A stretch of DNA of 23,138 nucleotides. It comes from VGRW01 sp041498295 (GTDB taxonomy: Bacteria; Myxococcota_A; UBA9160; SZUA-336). Below the pieces are notes generated by a model. It saw only the letters and a program-made list of their open reading frames with translations. It ran no database searches and was not told where the DNA came from. Made by a program: the position numbers and the translations under genes. The stretch covers positions 1 to 23,138 of the forward strand of contig JBGQIB010000064.1 in NCBI GenBank assembly GCA_041498295.1, written 5' to 3'. Position 1 is the stretch's first letter; the number at the start of each line of letters is the position of its first letter. Below, piece after piece: positions 15,406 through 22,461 of the stretch.

Positions 15406-16347
15406 CTACCGCGATCGCATCGCAGGCAGCACGTCGTCGAGATATCCGTCGAGTGCTTCCGCGTCCCACGGCGCGCGCAGCGCGATGTTGATGCCTTGCG
15501 CGCCCGCGGCGGCGTAGGCGGCGAGTGTCTCCGCAGCGCGCTGCGGGGTACCGAGGAGCGCGCCCGAAAGCATCCGCTCGGCCGCGGGACCCCACTGCTT
15601 GCGCAGCTCCCCCTCGACTTGCGCCGCGCGCCTCTCATCCACGCACAGGTGGAATGACAAATTCACAGTGCGAGTGATGGTCTTGGGATCGCGCCCTTCC
15701 TTGGCGCACCAATCGTCGAGCACGCGCGAAAGGCGCGCGAACTCCGCGGGCGCGACGTAGGCAGCGTTCCAGCCGTCGGCGTGGCGCGCGGCGAGTCGCA
15801 AGGTGCGCTTCTCGCCCAGGCCGCCGACCCAGATCGGCAGGCGTTTCTGGAGCGGTGCGGGCAGGCACGACGCGTTCTCGACGCGGAAGTGTTTCCCCGC
15901 GAAGGTCGTGCGGTCCCGGGTCAAGAGGCCGCGCACGATCTGGAGTGACTCGTCGAGCATCTCCATGCGCACGCCGATCGGCGGGAACTCGTAACCGTAG
16001 GCGCGCGCCTCCCACTCGTGCCAACCCGCGCCCAGGCCCAACGTGAAGCGGCCGCCGGAGAGGTGGTCGATCGTGGTCGCGGCCTTCGCGAGCGCCGCCG
16101 GGTTTCGATAGCCGGGGTAGAACACGAGACAGCCGATGCGCGCGCGCTTCGTCTCGGTCGCGAGCGCGCCGAGAAGTGACACGGCTTCGAAGTGCGGCTC
16201 TGTGCCGCCCGCGGGCGGGGCTTCGTAAAAGTGATCCCAGAGCGAGATCCAGTCGAGGCCCGCCGAGTCGAAGCGGCGCCACAGGGCGCGGATTTCGTCG
16301 ATGCCGAGGTTCTGTTGGCCGAGGTGCGCGCCGAGCTGGAGGGTCAT
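15406..16347 (-). CDS. Luciferase-like monooxygenase, probably F420-dependent
   Basis: A 313-residue TIM-barrel protein of the bacterial luciferase-like family. Diagnostic pieces are MTLQLGAHLGQQN at the start, GLDWISLWDHF, IGCLVFYPGYRNPAALAK, TTIDHLSGGRFTLGLGAGW, EYGYEFPP-like text (actual ARAYGYEFPP), LPIWVGGLGEKRTLRLAARHADGWN and an INIALRAPWD end. This arrangement matches F420-dependent oxidoreductases of actinobacteria and some Myxococcota; an FMN enzyme is also possible. The frame is open upstream but homology begins at the ATG at 16347. It ends 20 bases downstream of the tetR stop on the same strand, so the two are likely co-transcribed. Substrate unknown. Confidence 0.88.
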   Translation of the reverse strand: MTLQLGAHLGQQNLGIDEIRALWRRFDSAGLDWISLWDHFYEAPPAGGTEPHFEAVSLLGALATETKRARIGCLVFYPGYRNPAALAKAATTIDHLSGGRFTLGLGAGWHEWEARAYGYEFPPIGVRMEMLDESLQIVRGLLTRDRTTFAGKHFRVENASCLPAPLQKRLPIWVGGLGEKRTLRLAARHADGWNAAYVAPAEFARLSRVLDDWCAKEGRDPKTITRTVNLSFHLCVDERRAAQVEGELRKQWGPAAERMLSGALLGTPQRAAETLAAYAAAGAQGINIALRAPWDAEALDGYLDDVLPAMRSR

Positions 16348-16367
16348 GGCGCGATTGTAGTCGGTCG

Positions 16368-17036
16368 TCAGCGGGCGGGTGACTCGGGCACGAGTGGCGG
16401 CATCTCGGAGCTCGCGAGCGAGTCGGCTTCGCGCGCCGGCATGCCGAAGGCCCGCAAAAGGAGCGCGGCGATGGCCGTCCCGCGCTCGGCGGTCGCATTG
16501 CCCTCGATCACGCTGCGAATGCTCGCGATGACGGTGCCTTGCACGAGGTCGAGTGCGGCGTGCTCGTCGGGAACGCGCAGGCGCCGGCCCTTCTGCGCGG
16601 CGCGCAGATCGGCCAGCACCGCCACGCCGGCGCGGCGCGGCAGACTCGTGGTGCTGCCCCAAATTCGCAACAGCGCCGCCGCCCAGACTCGGTCGGCACT
16701 CGCGTGGTCGATGAAGGCGCGCACCCCGAGCGCGAGCCGCCGCGCGGGGTCGTGGATGCCGCTGTTGGCCGAGCTCGCGTTGAGACGCTGCACGAGGCGC
16801 TGCGTGAGTGGCACGACCGTGGCCTCGAGCAACTCTTCGCGCGTACGGAAGTAGTTGTAGAACGTGCCGTTCGCGAGGCCCGCTTCGGCGGTGACCTCCT
16901 GTATCGAAATCGCCCCGGTCCCGCCACGCGCGAGCACGCGCAGTGTCGCCTCGAGCAGCGCTTGGCGCGTGCGTGCGCGCTTTCCGTGGCGCGGGGTGGG
17001 CGCGGGCGTGCTCTTGGCCGGAGATCCACGGGGCAC
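16368..17036 (-). CDS. TetR family transcriptional regulator
   Basis: A 222-residue regulator. The N-terminal helix-turn-helix spans about residues 20-66, with TRQALLEATLRVLARGG, ISIQEVTAEAGLANGTFYNYF and RTREELLEA. The remainder is a helical ligand domain without recognisable specificity. The start is GTG at 17036 with no Shine-Dalgarno. A good minus-strand promoter has its -10 box ending about seven bases upstream, so the message is probably leaderless. It is divergent from the FAD monooxygenase and upstream of the luciferase-like gene. A palindrome overlapping both promoters is the likely operator, so it should repress itself and the monooxygenase until an aromatic or similar ligand binds. 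Confidence 0.9.
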   Translation of the reverse strand: MPRGSPAKSTPAPTPRHGKRARTRQALLEATLRVLARGGTGAISIQEVTAEAGLANGTFYNYFRTREELLEATVVPLTQRLVQRLNASSANSGIHDPARRLALGVRAFIDHASADRVWAAALLRIWGSTTSLPRRAGVAVLADLRAAQKGRRLRVPDEHAALDLVQGTVIASIRSVIEGNATAERGTAIAALLLRAFGMPAREADSLASSEMPPLVPESPAR

Positions 17037-17042
17037 GATCGA

Positions 17043-17071
17043 ATCGTATTTTGAAATGAGACGAGAGTCAA
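17043..17071 (-). promoter_or_regulatory. tetR promoter, leaderless architecture
   Basis: On the minus strand TTGACT (17071-17066), a 17-base spacer and TACGAT (17048-17043) make a good sigma70-type promoter. Transcription would start at or very near the GTG at 17036, leaving no room for a ribosome binding site. Confidence 0.65.
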
Positions 17072-17096
17072 TATTGACGTTTATCTCAATTTGAGA
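17067..17096. promoter_or_regulatory. Palindromic operators between tetR and the monooxygenase gene
   Basis: A perfect 12-bp palindrome GTCAATATTGAC (17067-17078) is followed by an odd palindrome TCTCAA-T-TTGAGA (17084-17096). The first carries a TTGAC on each strand, so the two divergent -35 boxes lie face to face inside one palindrome. This suits a TetR dimer that blocks both promoters. Confidence 0.65.
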
Positions 17097-17104
17097 CTAT
17101 TCTC
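17074..17104 (+). promoter_or_regulatory. Possible promoter of the FAD monooxygenase gene
   Basis: TTGACG at 17074-17079 with TATTCT at 17099-17104 (19-base spacer) or ACTATT at 17096-17101 (16 bases). GGAGG at 17112-17116 then serves the GTG at 17125. The -10 assignment is uncertain. Confidence 0.45.
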
Positions 17105-17124
17105 AGTTATCGGAGGTCTCGGGC

Positions 17125-18696
17125 GTGCGGGAACGGTGCGATGTCGCGATCGTGGGCTACGGACCCACCGGGCAGACGCTCGCAATTCTGCTCGCGCAGC
17201 GCGGCTGGCGAGTCACCGTGCTGGAACGCTGGCCGACGGCCTACCCGATGCCGCGCGCGATTCACTTCGACCACGAGGTCGGCCGCATCTTCCAAGCGGC
17301 AGGCGTGGCTGACGAGGTACGCGCGATCAGCGATCCATGTCACTCTTTCGCGTGGCGGAACGGCGCTGGCGAGACACTGCTCGAGTTCGGACTCGTTCCG
17401 CAGTCGAAACTCTCGGGTTGGCCGGCGTCGAACATGTTCCACCAGCCGGAGCTCGAGCGCGTGCTCGATCGCCGCGCGCGCTCGCTGGACGGAGTCTCCG
17501 TACGGCGCGGCGTCCTAGTGTTCGACATCGAGCCCGGGGACGAGTGCGTGCACGTGCGCGCGCGCGATGCATCGGGCGAAGTGCGAGACGTCGAGGCGCG
17601 CTACGCGGTCGGCTGCGACGGCGCGAACAGCTTCGTGCGCCGCTGGATGCGCGCGCCGGTCGAGGATCTCGGCCTCGCCTTCGACTGGCTGATCGTCGAC
17701 CTCATCACGCGCGGCTCGCGTTCGCGGGAGCCGGGGAACTGGCTGGTCTGCGATCCGCGGCGGCCCGCGGCGGCGAACTCGGGCGGTCCCGGCCGGCGGC
17801 GTTTCGAGTTCATGCGCCTGCCGCACGATACGCTCGAGTCACTCAACGACCCACGCACGGCCTGGCAGCTGCTCGCGCCGTGGGGCCTGTCCGAGTCGGA
17901 TACCATCCTCGAACGCCACATGGTGTACACCTTTCACGCGCGCTGGGCGGAGATCTGGCGCAGGGGGCGCGTGCTCTTGGCCGGCGACGCGGCGCACGCG
18001 ATCCCGCCGTTCGCAGGAGAGGGCCTGGGCTCGGATCTGCGCGACGCGGCGACGCTCGCGTGGAAGCTCGATCTCGTGCTCGCCGGGCGCGCGGCCGAGG
18101 AGCTACTCGGCACCTATGCGCAGGAGCGCTTGCCGCACGTGCGCTCGCTCATCGATCTCTCGATCTCGCTCGGGCGGATGATCTGCATGACCGATCCCGA
18201 CGAAGCGGCGGCGCGTGACGCGCGAGTGATCGCACTCGCGCGCGCGGGCGAACGCTCGGTGATTCCGTCGCCGCCGGCGCTGGGTCCGGGCACGACGCAC
18301 GCCGGCGATCCTCACGCCGGCGAGTTCTCCCCGCAGGGCCGCGTGCGCATGCGCTCGCCCGGCCGCGCCTGCGAGGGCCTGTTCGACGACGTGGTCGGGC
18401 GCGGCTGGGTTCTGCTTGGCGCGGACGGCGATCCCGGTCGCGCGCTCGGACCCGACCAGCGGGCGTTCTTCGCGTCACTCGGCGGTGTCAGCGCGCACAT
18501 CGGCGCGGGCGCTCCGCTCGCGGATCTCGACGGGCGCTATGAGCGCTTCTTCGAGAGCACGGGCGTGCGGATCGTACTCGTGCGCCCCGACTTCCACGTC
18601 TTTGGCACGGCCAAGGACCCCGCGGAGGCGAGCGGGCTGATCGATGCGCTCGCGCGCGAGCTGGCGTCGCCCTCGGTCGCGGAAGAGAAGGCCTGA
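17125..18696 (+). CDS. FAD-dependent aromatic-ring monooxygenase, MhpA-like
   Basis: A 523-residue class A flavoprotein monooxygenase. GYGPTG (11-16) and Glu34 bind FAD, the DG motif is in CDGANSFVRR (165-166), and the GD motif lies in LLAGDAAHAIPPFAGEG (287-288), followed by LRDAATLAWKLD. Size and pattern match MhpA/PobA-type hydroxylases such as 3-(3-hydroxyphenyl)propionate hydroxylase. The usual GQGMNSG after the GD motif is GEGLGSD here, so the substrate may differ. The C-terminal 120 residues form the thioredoxin-like tail of this group (GWVLLGADGDP, IVLVRPDFHVFG). GTG at 17125 follows GGAGG by eight bases. TetR control is likely, and no ring-cleavage gene is present. Confidence 0.88.
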   Translation: MRERCDVAIVGYGPTGQTLAILLAQRGWRVTVLERWPTAYPMPRAIHFDHEVGRIFQAAGVADEVRAISDPCHSFAWRNGAGETLLEFGLVPQSKLSGWPASNMFHQPELERVLDRRARSLDGVSVRRGVLVFDIEPGDECVHVRARDASGEVRDVEARYAVGCDGANSFVRRWMRAPVEDLGLAFDWLIVDLITRGSRSREPGNWLVCDPRRPAAANSGGPGRRRFEFMRLPHDTLESLNDPRTAWQLLAPWGLSESDTILERHMVYTFHARWAEIWRRGRVLLAGDAAHAIPPFAGEGLGSDLRDAATLAWKLDLVLAGRAAEELLGTYAQERLPHVRSLIDLSISLGRMICMTDPDEAAARDARVIALARAGERSVIPSPPALGPGTTHAGDPHAGEFSPQGRVRMRSPGRACEGLFDDVVGRGWVLLGADGDPGRALGPDQRAFFASLGGVSAHIGAGAPLADLDGRYERFFESTGVRIVLVRPDFHVFGTAKDPAEASGLIDALARELASPSVAEEKA

Positions 18697-18711
18697 GCCC
18701 CTAGCTCTGAG

Positions 18712-19353
18712 TCACTCCGCGCAGACGAAGCTCACGTTCACGGCGAGTGACGTGGGCGCGGACGACTCGCCGCAGACTTCGCCCGCTCGAAGCGCCGTCT
18801 CCAGGCGCCACGCCCCGGCGATCGGTAGGTCACGAAGCTCGTCGGACGGCGTGTCGACGCCGAGCTCAACCGACCGCGCGGCGTGCTCGACCTCGTAGGC
18901 GCGCCCGTCCGCGGACGCGACCAGATTCACGCGCAGCCGGGCGTCCCACGCATCGGCGGGCACGCGCGCGGTGACCCACATGCGCCCTGGCGCGCAGCCG
19001 CTGCTCTCGTCCGCAACGCTGCCACGGATCGGTGTCGGCAGCTCCGGAACCGCGATCACCTTCACGGTCACGTCGCTCGTCGCGCTGCTGAACAACGATC
19101 CGACGCGGAAGCGATACGTGGTCGTCGCCTTGGGTCGCAGCGTCTTGCTGCCGCTCTCGGCGACGTCGCCAAGAGACGCGTCCGTGGGCTCGGCGCTGAG
19201 CTCGCCCGCGCCGCTCCCATCCCAAGTGAGCCGCACCGCGCGACCCGCGCACACGCTCTCGGGCTTGGCGTGCAGCGTAGCCGTCGCCGCGCAGCCCAGC
19301 GCCAGGAGTGCCAACGAACAGACCGCCCTCGCGAAAACGCCCCCCGAGAGCAT
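18712..19353 (-). CDS. Predicted lipoprotein with Ig-like domain
   Basis: A 213-residue protein with signal FARAVCSLALLALGC, lipobox ALGC (Cys21). Residues about 28-102 look like a PKD/Ig-like beta-sandwich: KPESVCAGRAVRLTWDGSG, LSAEPTDASLGDVAESG, KATTTYRFRVGS, SDVTVKVIAV. This wording is typical of extracellular carbohydrate- or adhesion-related proteins, often in Myxococcota. The second half is a further beta-rich domain with paired Cys (ESSGCAPG, GEVCGES, SFVCAE). It converges with the monooxygenase gene, with 15 bases between the stops. An inverted repeat just upstream of the ATG may affect its expression. Function unknown. Confidence 0.75.
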   Translation of the reverse strand: MLSGGVFARAVCSLALLALGCAATATLHAKPESVCAGRAVRLTWDGSGAGELSAEPTDASLGDVAESGSKTLRPKATTTYRFRVGSLFSSATSDVTVKVIAVPELPTPIRGSVADESSGCAPGRMWVTARVPADAWDARLRVNLVASADGRAYEVEHAARSVELGVDTPSDELRDLPIAGAWRLETALRAGEVCGESSAPTSLAVNVSFVCAE

Positions 19354-19356
19354 TCG

Positions 19357-19386
19357 GTCAGCGAGAGGGGGACCCCTCGCACTGAC
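19357..19386. repeat. Imperfect inverted repeat next to the lipoprotein start
   Basis: Arms 19357-19370 and 19373-19386 pair at 12 of 14 positions with a 2-base loop. It lies four bases upstream of the ATG of the minus-strand lipoprotein and could fold in its leader or act as an operator. The remaining part of the 19354-19607 gap shows no convincing gene. Confidence 0.4.
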
Positions 19387-19607
19387 TGCCTCCGCCGCCC
19401 AGCCGCCGCGGAGGGAGCCACGACGGGTTGGGAAAGTTGGCCGGGAGGGGAATCACGGCCATGTGTCGGCGAGAGGCAGCGTTGTGCGAGGGGTCCGGCG
19501 CCACGTCGGGGCTCTCGAAACGGCGACCTCCGCGGTCTCCGTTCCGGAACTCCCAATGGGCCGCTCGCTGCATGAACGGCAACTTCGCGAAGCGGCCCTC
19601 GGCCCGC

Positions 19608-19623
19608 TGTGAAACGGTTCACA
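19608..19623. promoter_or_regulatory. Perfect CRP-type binding site before the crp-like gene
   Basis: TGTGA-N6-TCACA, a full match to both E. coli CRP half-sites with the canonical six-base spacer. It ends 18 bases before the ATG at 19642. The encoded regulator keeps the Arg-Glu pair of the recognition helix, so autoregulation, most likely repression from a downstream site, is expected. Confidence 0.75.
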
Positions 19624-19641
19624 GAAGGGCATTCTCCCGAC

Positions 19642-20367
19642 ATGAGCACCGCTTCCGCGCTACAGACACGCCCGCTCGACGGCCGAGTCATGCTCGGCTC
19701 GATCCGTGTTTTCGAAGGTCTCTCGCGCCGCGAGCTCGACCTCCTGCACGCGATCACCGGCACGAAACGCCTGCGCGCACGCGAGGTTCTGTTCCGCAAA
19801 GGCGACCCGGGATCGGCCCTCTACGCGGTGCTGCGCGGCCGGATGCGGGTGTTTTCCAGCGGGCCCGACGCGAAGGAGTTGGTGTTCCGCTTCCTCGAGG
19901 CGGGCGACGTGGTCGGCGAGGTGGCCCTCTTCGATGCCCAGGTCCGCTCGGCGACGGTCGAGGCCGTGGAGCCGTGTGAGCTGTTGAGCCTACAGCGCCG
20001 CGACCTGCTCCCTTTCCTGGAGCAACACCCGCGTGTGGCCATCAAGCTCGCAGCGGTGCTCGCGCGCAGCCTGCGCGAGCTGTCGCAGCGGGTCGAGGAC
20101 GAGCTGTCACTCACGATTCCCGCGCGGCTGGCGCGGAAGCTGCTCGCGCTCGTGCGCACGCACGGGGCCGAACTGGCCGGCGGGGTGCGCATCGAGCAGC
20201 GCCTGCCGCAGCACATCCTCGGCGAGCTGGTCGGCGCGACACGAGAAAGTGTCAACAAGCAGATGCGCATCTGGGTCGGCTCGGGCGCGATCCAGGTCGA
20301 GCGCGGCTACGTGACGGTGCTCGACCGCGCCGCGCTCGAAGAGACCGCGGGCTACGGGCCGATCTAG
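19642..20367 (+). CDS. Crp/Fnr family transcriptional regulator
   Basis: A 241-residue regulator. Residues 18-120 form a cyclic-nucleotide-binding beta-roll with the phosphate-binding cassette GEVALFDAQVRSATV: Gly92, Glu93, Arg102 and Ser103 match the cAMP-contacting residues of CRP. There are no N-terminal or central cysteines as in Fnr. The C-terminal winged helix has LGELVGATRESVNKQMRIW; Arg201 and Glu202 equal CRP Arg180 and Glu181, and Lys206 replaces Arg185, predicting TGTGA recognition. I chose ATG at 19642 over the GTG at 19609 because the GTG lies within the CRP site. Its stop shares CTAG with the convergent folA stop. Confidence 0.88.
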   Translation: MSTASALQTRPLDGRVMLGSIRVFEGLSRRELDLLHAITGTKRLRAREVLFRKGDPGSALYAVLRGRMRVFSSGPDAKELVFRFLEAGDVVGEVALFDAQVRSATVEAVEPCELLSLQRRDLLPFLEQHPRVAIKLAAVLARSLRELSQRVEDELSLTIPARLARKLLALVRTHGAELAGGVRIEQRLPQHILGELVGATRESVNKQMRIWVGSGAIQVERGYVTVLDRAALEETAGYGPI

Positions 20368-20858
20368 GGCGCGCGCGTCTTTCGCTCGAGCTGGAAGATC
20401 GAGAAGGCGTGCGCGTGGCGCGCGTCCGCAGGGTGCTCGAGCACGAGTGACTCGTGCCAGTCGGCGGGATCGAGCTCGGGGAAACGCACGTCGCCCTCGG
20501 GCCGCGCGTGCACGCGGGTCAGGTAGATGCGCAGCGCGCGCGGCAGCGCTTCGGCGTAGAGCGCGGCGCCGCCGATCACGACGATTTCGGGGGCGTCGGC
20601 GACGAGCGCCAGCGCTCGGTCGAGGTCGTGCGCGACGAGCGCGCCCGCGGCCATGAAGCCCGGCGCGCGCGAGAGCACCACGTTGGTGCGGCCCGGCAGC
20701 GCGCGCGCGAGCGACGCAAAAGTGCGTCGCCCCATGAGTACGGGCTTCCCCAGTGTGGTGCGCTTGAAGTACGCCAGCTCGTCGGGCAGGCGCCAGGGCA
20801 GGGCGCCCTTCGCACCGATCACGCCGTTCTCCGCGACGGCAGCAACCAGCGAGAGCAC
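20364..20858 (-). CDS. folA: Dihydrofolate reductase
   Basis: A 164-residue enzyme that reduces dihydrofolate to tetrahydrofolate with NADPH. It carries AENGVIGAKGALPWRLPDELAYFK, with the catalytic acid Asp26 (Asp27 in E. coli), the LMGRRTFASL NADPH-binding loop, NVVLSR, and IVVIGGAALYAEALP followed by a LTRVHA strand. Length is normal for chromosomal DHFR. It starts at GTG, six bases after the thyA stop, so the two are translated from one message and together recycle the dihydrofolate made by ThyA. It converges with the Crp-like gene, and the two stop codons overlap within a CTAG. Confidence 0.95.
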   Translation of the reverse strand: MLSLVAAVAENGVIGAKGALPWRLPDELAYFKRTTLGKPVLMGRRTFASLARALPGRTNVVLSRAPGFMAAGALVAHDLDRALALVADAPEIVVIGGAALYAEALPRALRIYLTRVHARPEGDVRFPELDPADWHESLVLEHPADARHAHAFSIFQLERKTRAP

Positions 20859-20864
20859 CGCGCG

Positions 20865-21659
20865 CTAGACGGCGATCGGCGCCGCGATCGCGGGATGCGC
20901 GCGGTAGTCGACGAGCCGGACGTCCTCGTAGCGGAAGTCGGCGATCGACTTCACGCCCGGCCGCAGCTCGAGCCGCGGCAATTCGTATGGCGTGCGCGAG
21001 AGCTGCAGGTCCGCCTGCTCCAAGTGATTCAGATACAGGTGCGCGTCGCCGAGCGTGTGCACGAGCTCGCCCGCGCGCAGCCCCGTCGACTCGGCCATCA
21101 TGTGAGTCAGAAGCGCGTACGACGCGACGTTGAACGGCACGCCCAGGAAGATGTCGGCGCTGCGCTGATACACCTGACACGAGAGCCGCCCGTCGGCGAC
21201 ATAGAACTGGAACAACAAGTGACACGGCGGCAGCGCCATGCGCTCGAGCTCGCCCACGTTCCAGGCCGAGACGACCAGCCGGCGCGAGTCGGGATTGCGG
21301 CGGATCTCGTCCTCGACGGCGCTGAGCTGATCGATCGTGCGCCCGTCGCTGGTGCGCCACGCGCGCCACTGCGCGCCGTAGATCGGCCCGAGCTCGCCGT
21401 CGGCGTTCGCCCACTCGTCCCAGATCCCCACGCCGTGCTCGTGCAGGCTACGCACGTTGGTGTCGCCGCGGATGAACCAGAGCAGCTCGTGGAAGATCGA
21501 GCGCAGGTGCAGGCGCTTCGTCGTCAGCGCCGGGAAGCCGCGCGCCAGGTCGTAACGCGACTGCCAGCCGAAGACGGAGAGCGTGCCGGTGCCCGTCCGG
21601 TCGCTCTTGCGCGTGCCGTGGTTGCGGACGTGTCGCAGCAGCTCGAGATAGGTTTCCAT
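20865..21659 (-). CDS. thyA: Thymidylate synthase
   Basis: A 264-residue enzyme, the same length as E. coli ThyA, that methylates dUMP to dTMP using methylenetetrahydrofolate. The catalytic Cys146 is in ALPPCHLLFQFYV. Other conserved pieces are DRTGTGTLSVFG with Arg21 for phosphate, TTKRLHLRSIFHELLWFIRGDTN, LGPIYGAQWRAW, SRRLVVSAWN, QRSADIFLGVPFNVASYALL and HTLGDAHLYLNH. The start ATG at 21659 matches the family N-terminus. It is the first gene of the thyA-folA operon and diverges from the phosphatase gene with 41 bases between them. Confidence 0.97.
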   Translation of the reverse strand: METYLELLRHVRNHGTRKSDRTGTGTLSVFGWQSRYDLARGFPALTTKRLHLRSIFHELLWFIRGDTNVRSLHEHGVGIWDEWANADGELGPIYGAQWRAWRTSDGRTIDQLSAVEDEIRRNPDSRRLVVSAWNVGELERMALPPCHLLFQFYVADGRLSCQVYQRSADIFLGVPFNVASYALLTHMMAESTGLRAGELVHTLGDAHLYLNHLEQADLQLSRTPYELPRLELRPGVKSIADFRYEDVRLVDYRAHPAIAAPIAV

Positions 21660-21700
21660 CGGCGCCTTGCGAAGTTACCACCTCTGCTACGCTGCGCGCG

Positions 21701-22312
21701 ATGTCGATCCTACTCGTGCGCCACGGCGAGACCGCGTCGAACGCGGCGCGCGTTCTCCAGACGCCGGACATTCCGCTGTCGGCGCGCGGCATCGCGCAGG
21801 CGGATCGACTCGCGGCGCGGCTCGCGAAGCTGGGCGTCGCCGCGATCGTGTCCAGCGACTACGCGCGAGCACAGATGACGGCGGAGCGCGTGCGGGCCGC
21901 GACCGGCGCGGCCATCGAGCTCTGGCCCGAGCTGCGCGAGCGCAACTTCGGCGCGCTGCGCGGTCGCGGGTACGCGGAGCTGGGCTTCGACCCGTTCGCC
22001 CTCGACTATGCGCCGCCAGAAGGCGAGAGCTGGGAAGTCTTCCACGCGCGCACAGCGCACGCCTGGCCGAAGGTGCTCGCGCGCGCGCGGCAGATCGACG
22101 GCAATCTCGCGGTCATCAGCCATGGCCTCGTGGTGCGCGCGTTTGCGGAGCGCGAAGTCGGCTTGGGCGGACTCGAGCCGCCGATGAGCTGGCCGAACGC
22201 CTCGCTGACCATCGTGGCGTCAGATCCGCCAGCCGCGCTCGAGGTTTTGAACTGCATCGAGCACCTCGCGGACTTCGATTCGCCGCCTCCGGCGTCGCTC
22301 GGACGCGCGTAG
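21701..22312 (+). CDS. Histidine phosphatase family protein (phosphoglycerate mutase-like)
   Basis: A 203-residue branch-1 histidine phosphatase. LLVRHGE (Arg7, His8) carries the phospho-accepting histidine, with SSDYARAQMTAE (Arg56), LRERNFG (Glu80) and VISHGLVVR (His141) completing the phosphate pocket. Substrates in this family range from sugar phosphates to alpha-ribazole phosphate; nothing here fixes it, and no cobalamin genes are near. ATG at 21701 is in the short gap opposite thyA; no strong ribosome binding site is seen. A stem-loop follows the stop by 18 bases. Confidence 0.88.
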   Translation: MSILLVRHGETASNAARVLQTPDIPLSARGIAQADRLAARLAKLGVAAIVSSDYARAQMTAERVRAATGAAIELWPELRERNFGALRGRGYAELGFDPFALDYAPPEGESWEVFHARTAHAWPKVLARARQIDGNLAVISHGLVVRAFAEREVGLGGLEPPMSWPNASLTIVASDPPAALEVLNCIEHLADFDSPPPASLGRA

Positions 22313-22330
22313 TCGCGCGAAGTCCGAGAG

Positions 22331-22362
22331 AACTCCGAGTTGCTCGCGGCGAACTCGGAGTT
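22331..22362 (+). terminator. Perfect 11-bp stem-loop after the phosphatase gene
   Basis: Arms AACTCCGAGTT (22331-22341) and its exact complement (22352-22362) with a 10-base loop, 18 bases after the stop. The following T content is poor, so it may be a weak terminator or an mRNA 3' end structure. Confidence 0.5.
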
Positions 22363-22427
22363 CGCGCGCGCTTTCTGCGAGTTCGCTTCGCGGTCAGCGA
22401 AATATCGGCGTCAATGCGAAATACTCA

Positions 22428-22456
22428 TTGACGTAGCGACTCGCTTGTGTTAGGAT
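22428..22456 (+). promoter_or_regulatory. Strong sigma70-type promoter candidate
   Basis: TTGACG (22428-22433), a 17-base spacer and TAGGAT (22451-22456). Transcription would begin near 22464. No open reading frame follows; an intrinsic terminator comes about 15 bases later. Confidence 0.55.
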
Positions 22457-22461
22457 CCGCC

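Noticed and set aside
15406..16662. Longer start for the luciferase-like gene, extending into tetR
   Set aside because: The added 105 residues are an out-of-frame reading of tetR; homology begins at the ATG at 16347.
19358..19582. A 74-codon minus-strand frame upstream of the lipoprotein gene
   Set aside because: No ribosome binding site and no family; it overlaps an inverted repeat more likely to be regulatory.
20107..21414. A 435-codon minus-strand open frame overlapping folA and thyA
   Set aside because: Arg/Ala-rich out-of-frame translation of the same genes.
20454..21878. A 474-codon plus-strand open frame across folA and thyA
   Set aside because: It is antisense to two unmistakable enzymes with complete active sites. 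High GC keeps antisense frames open.
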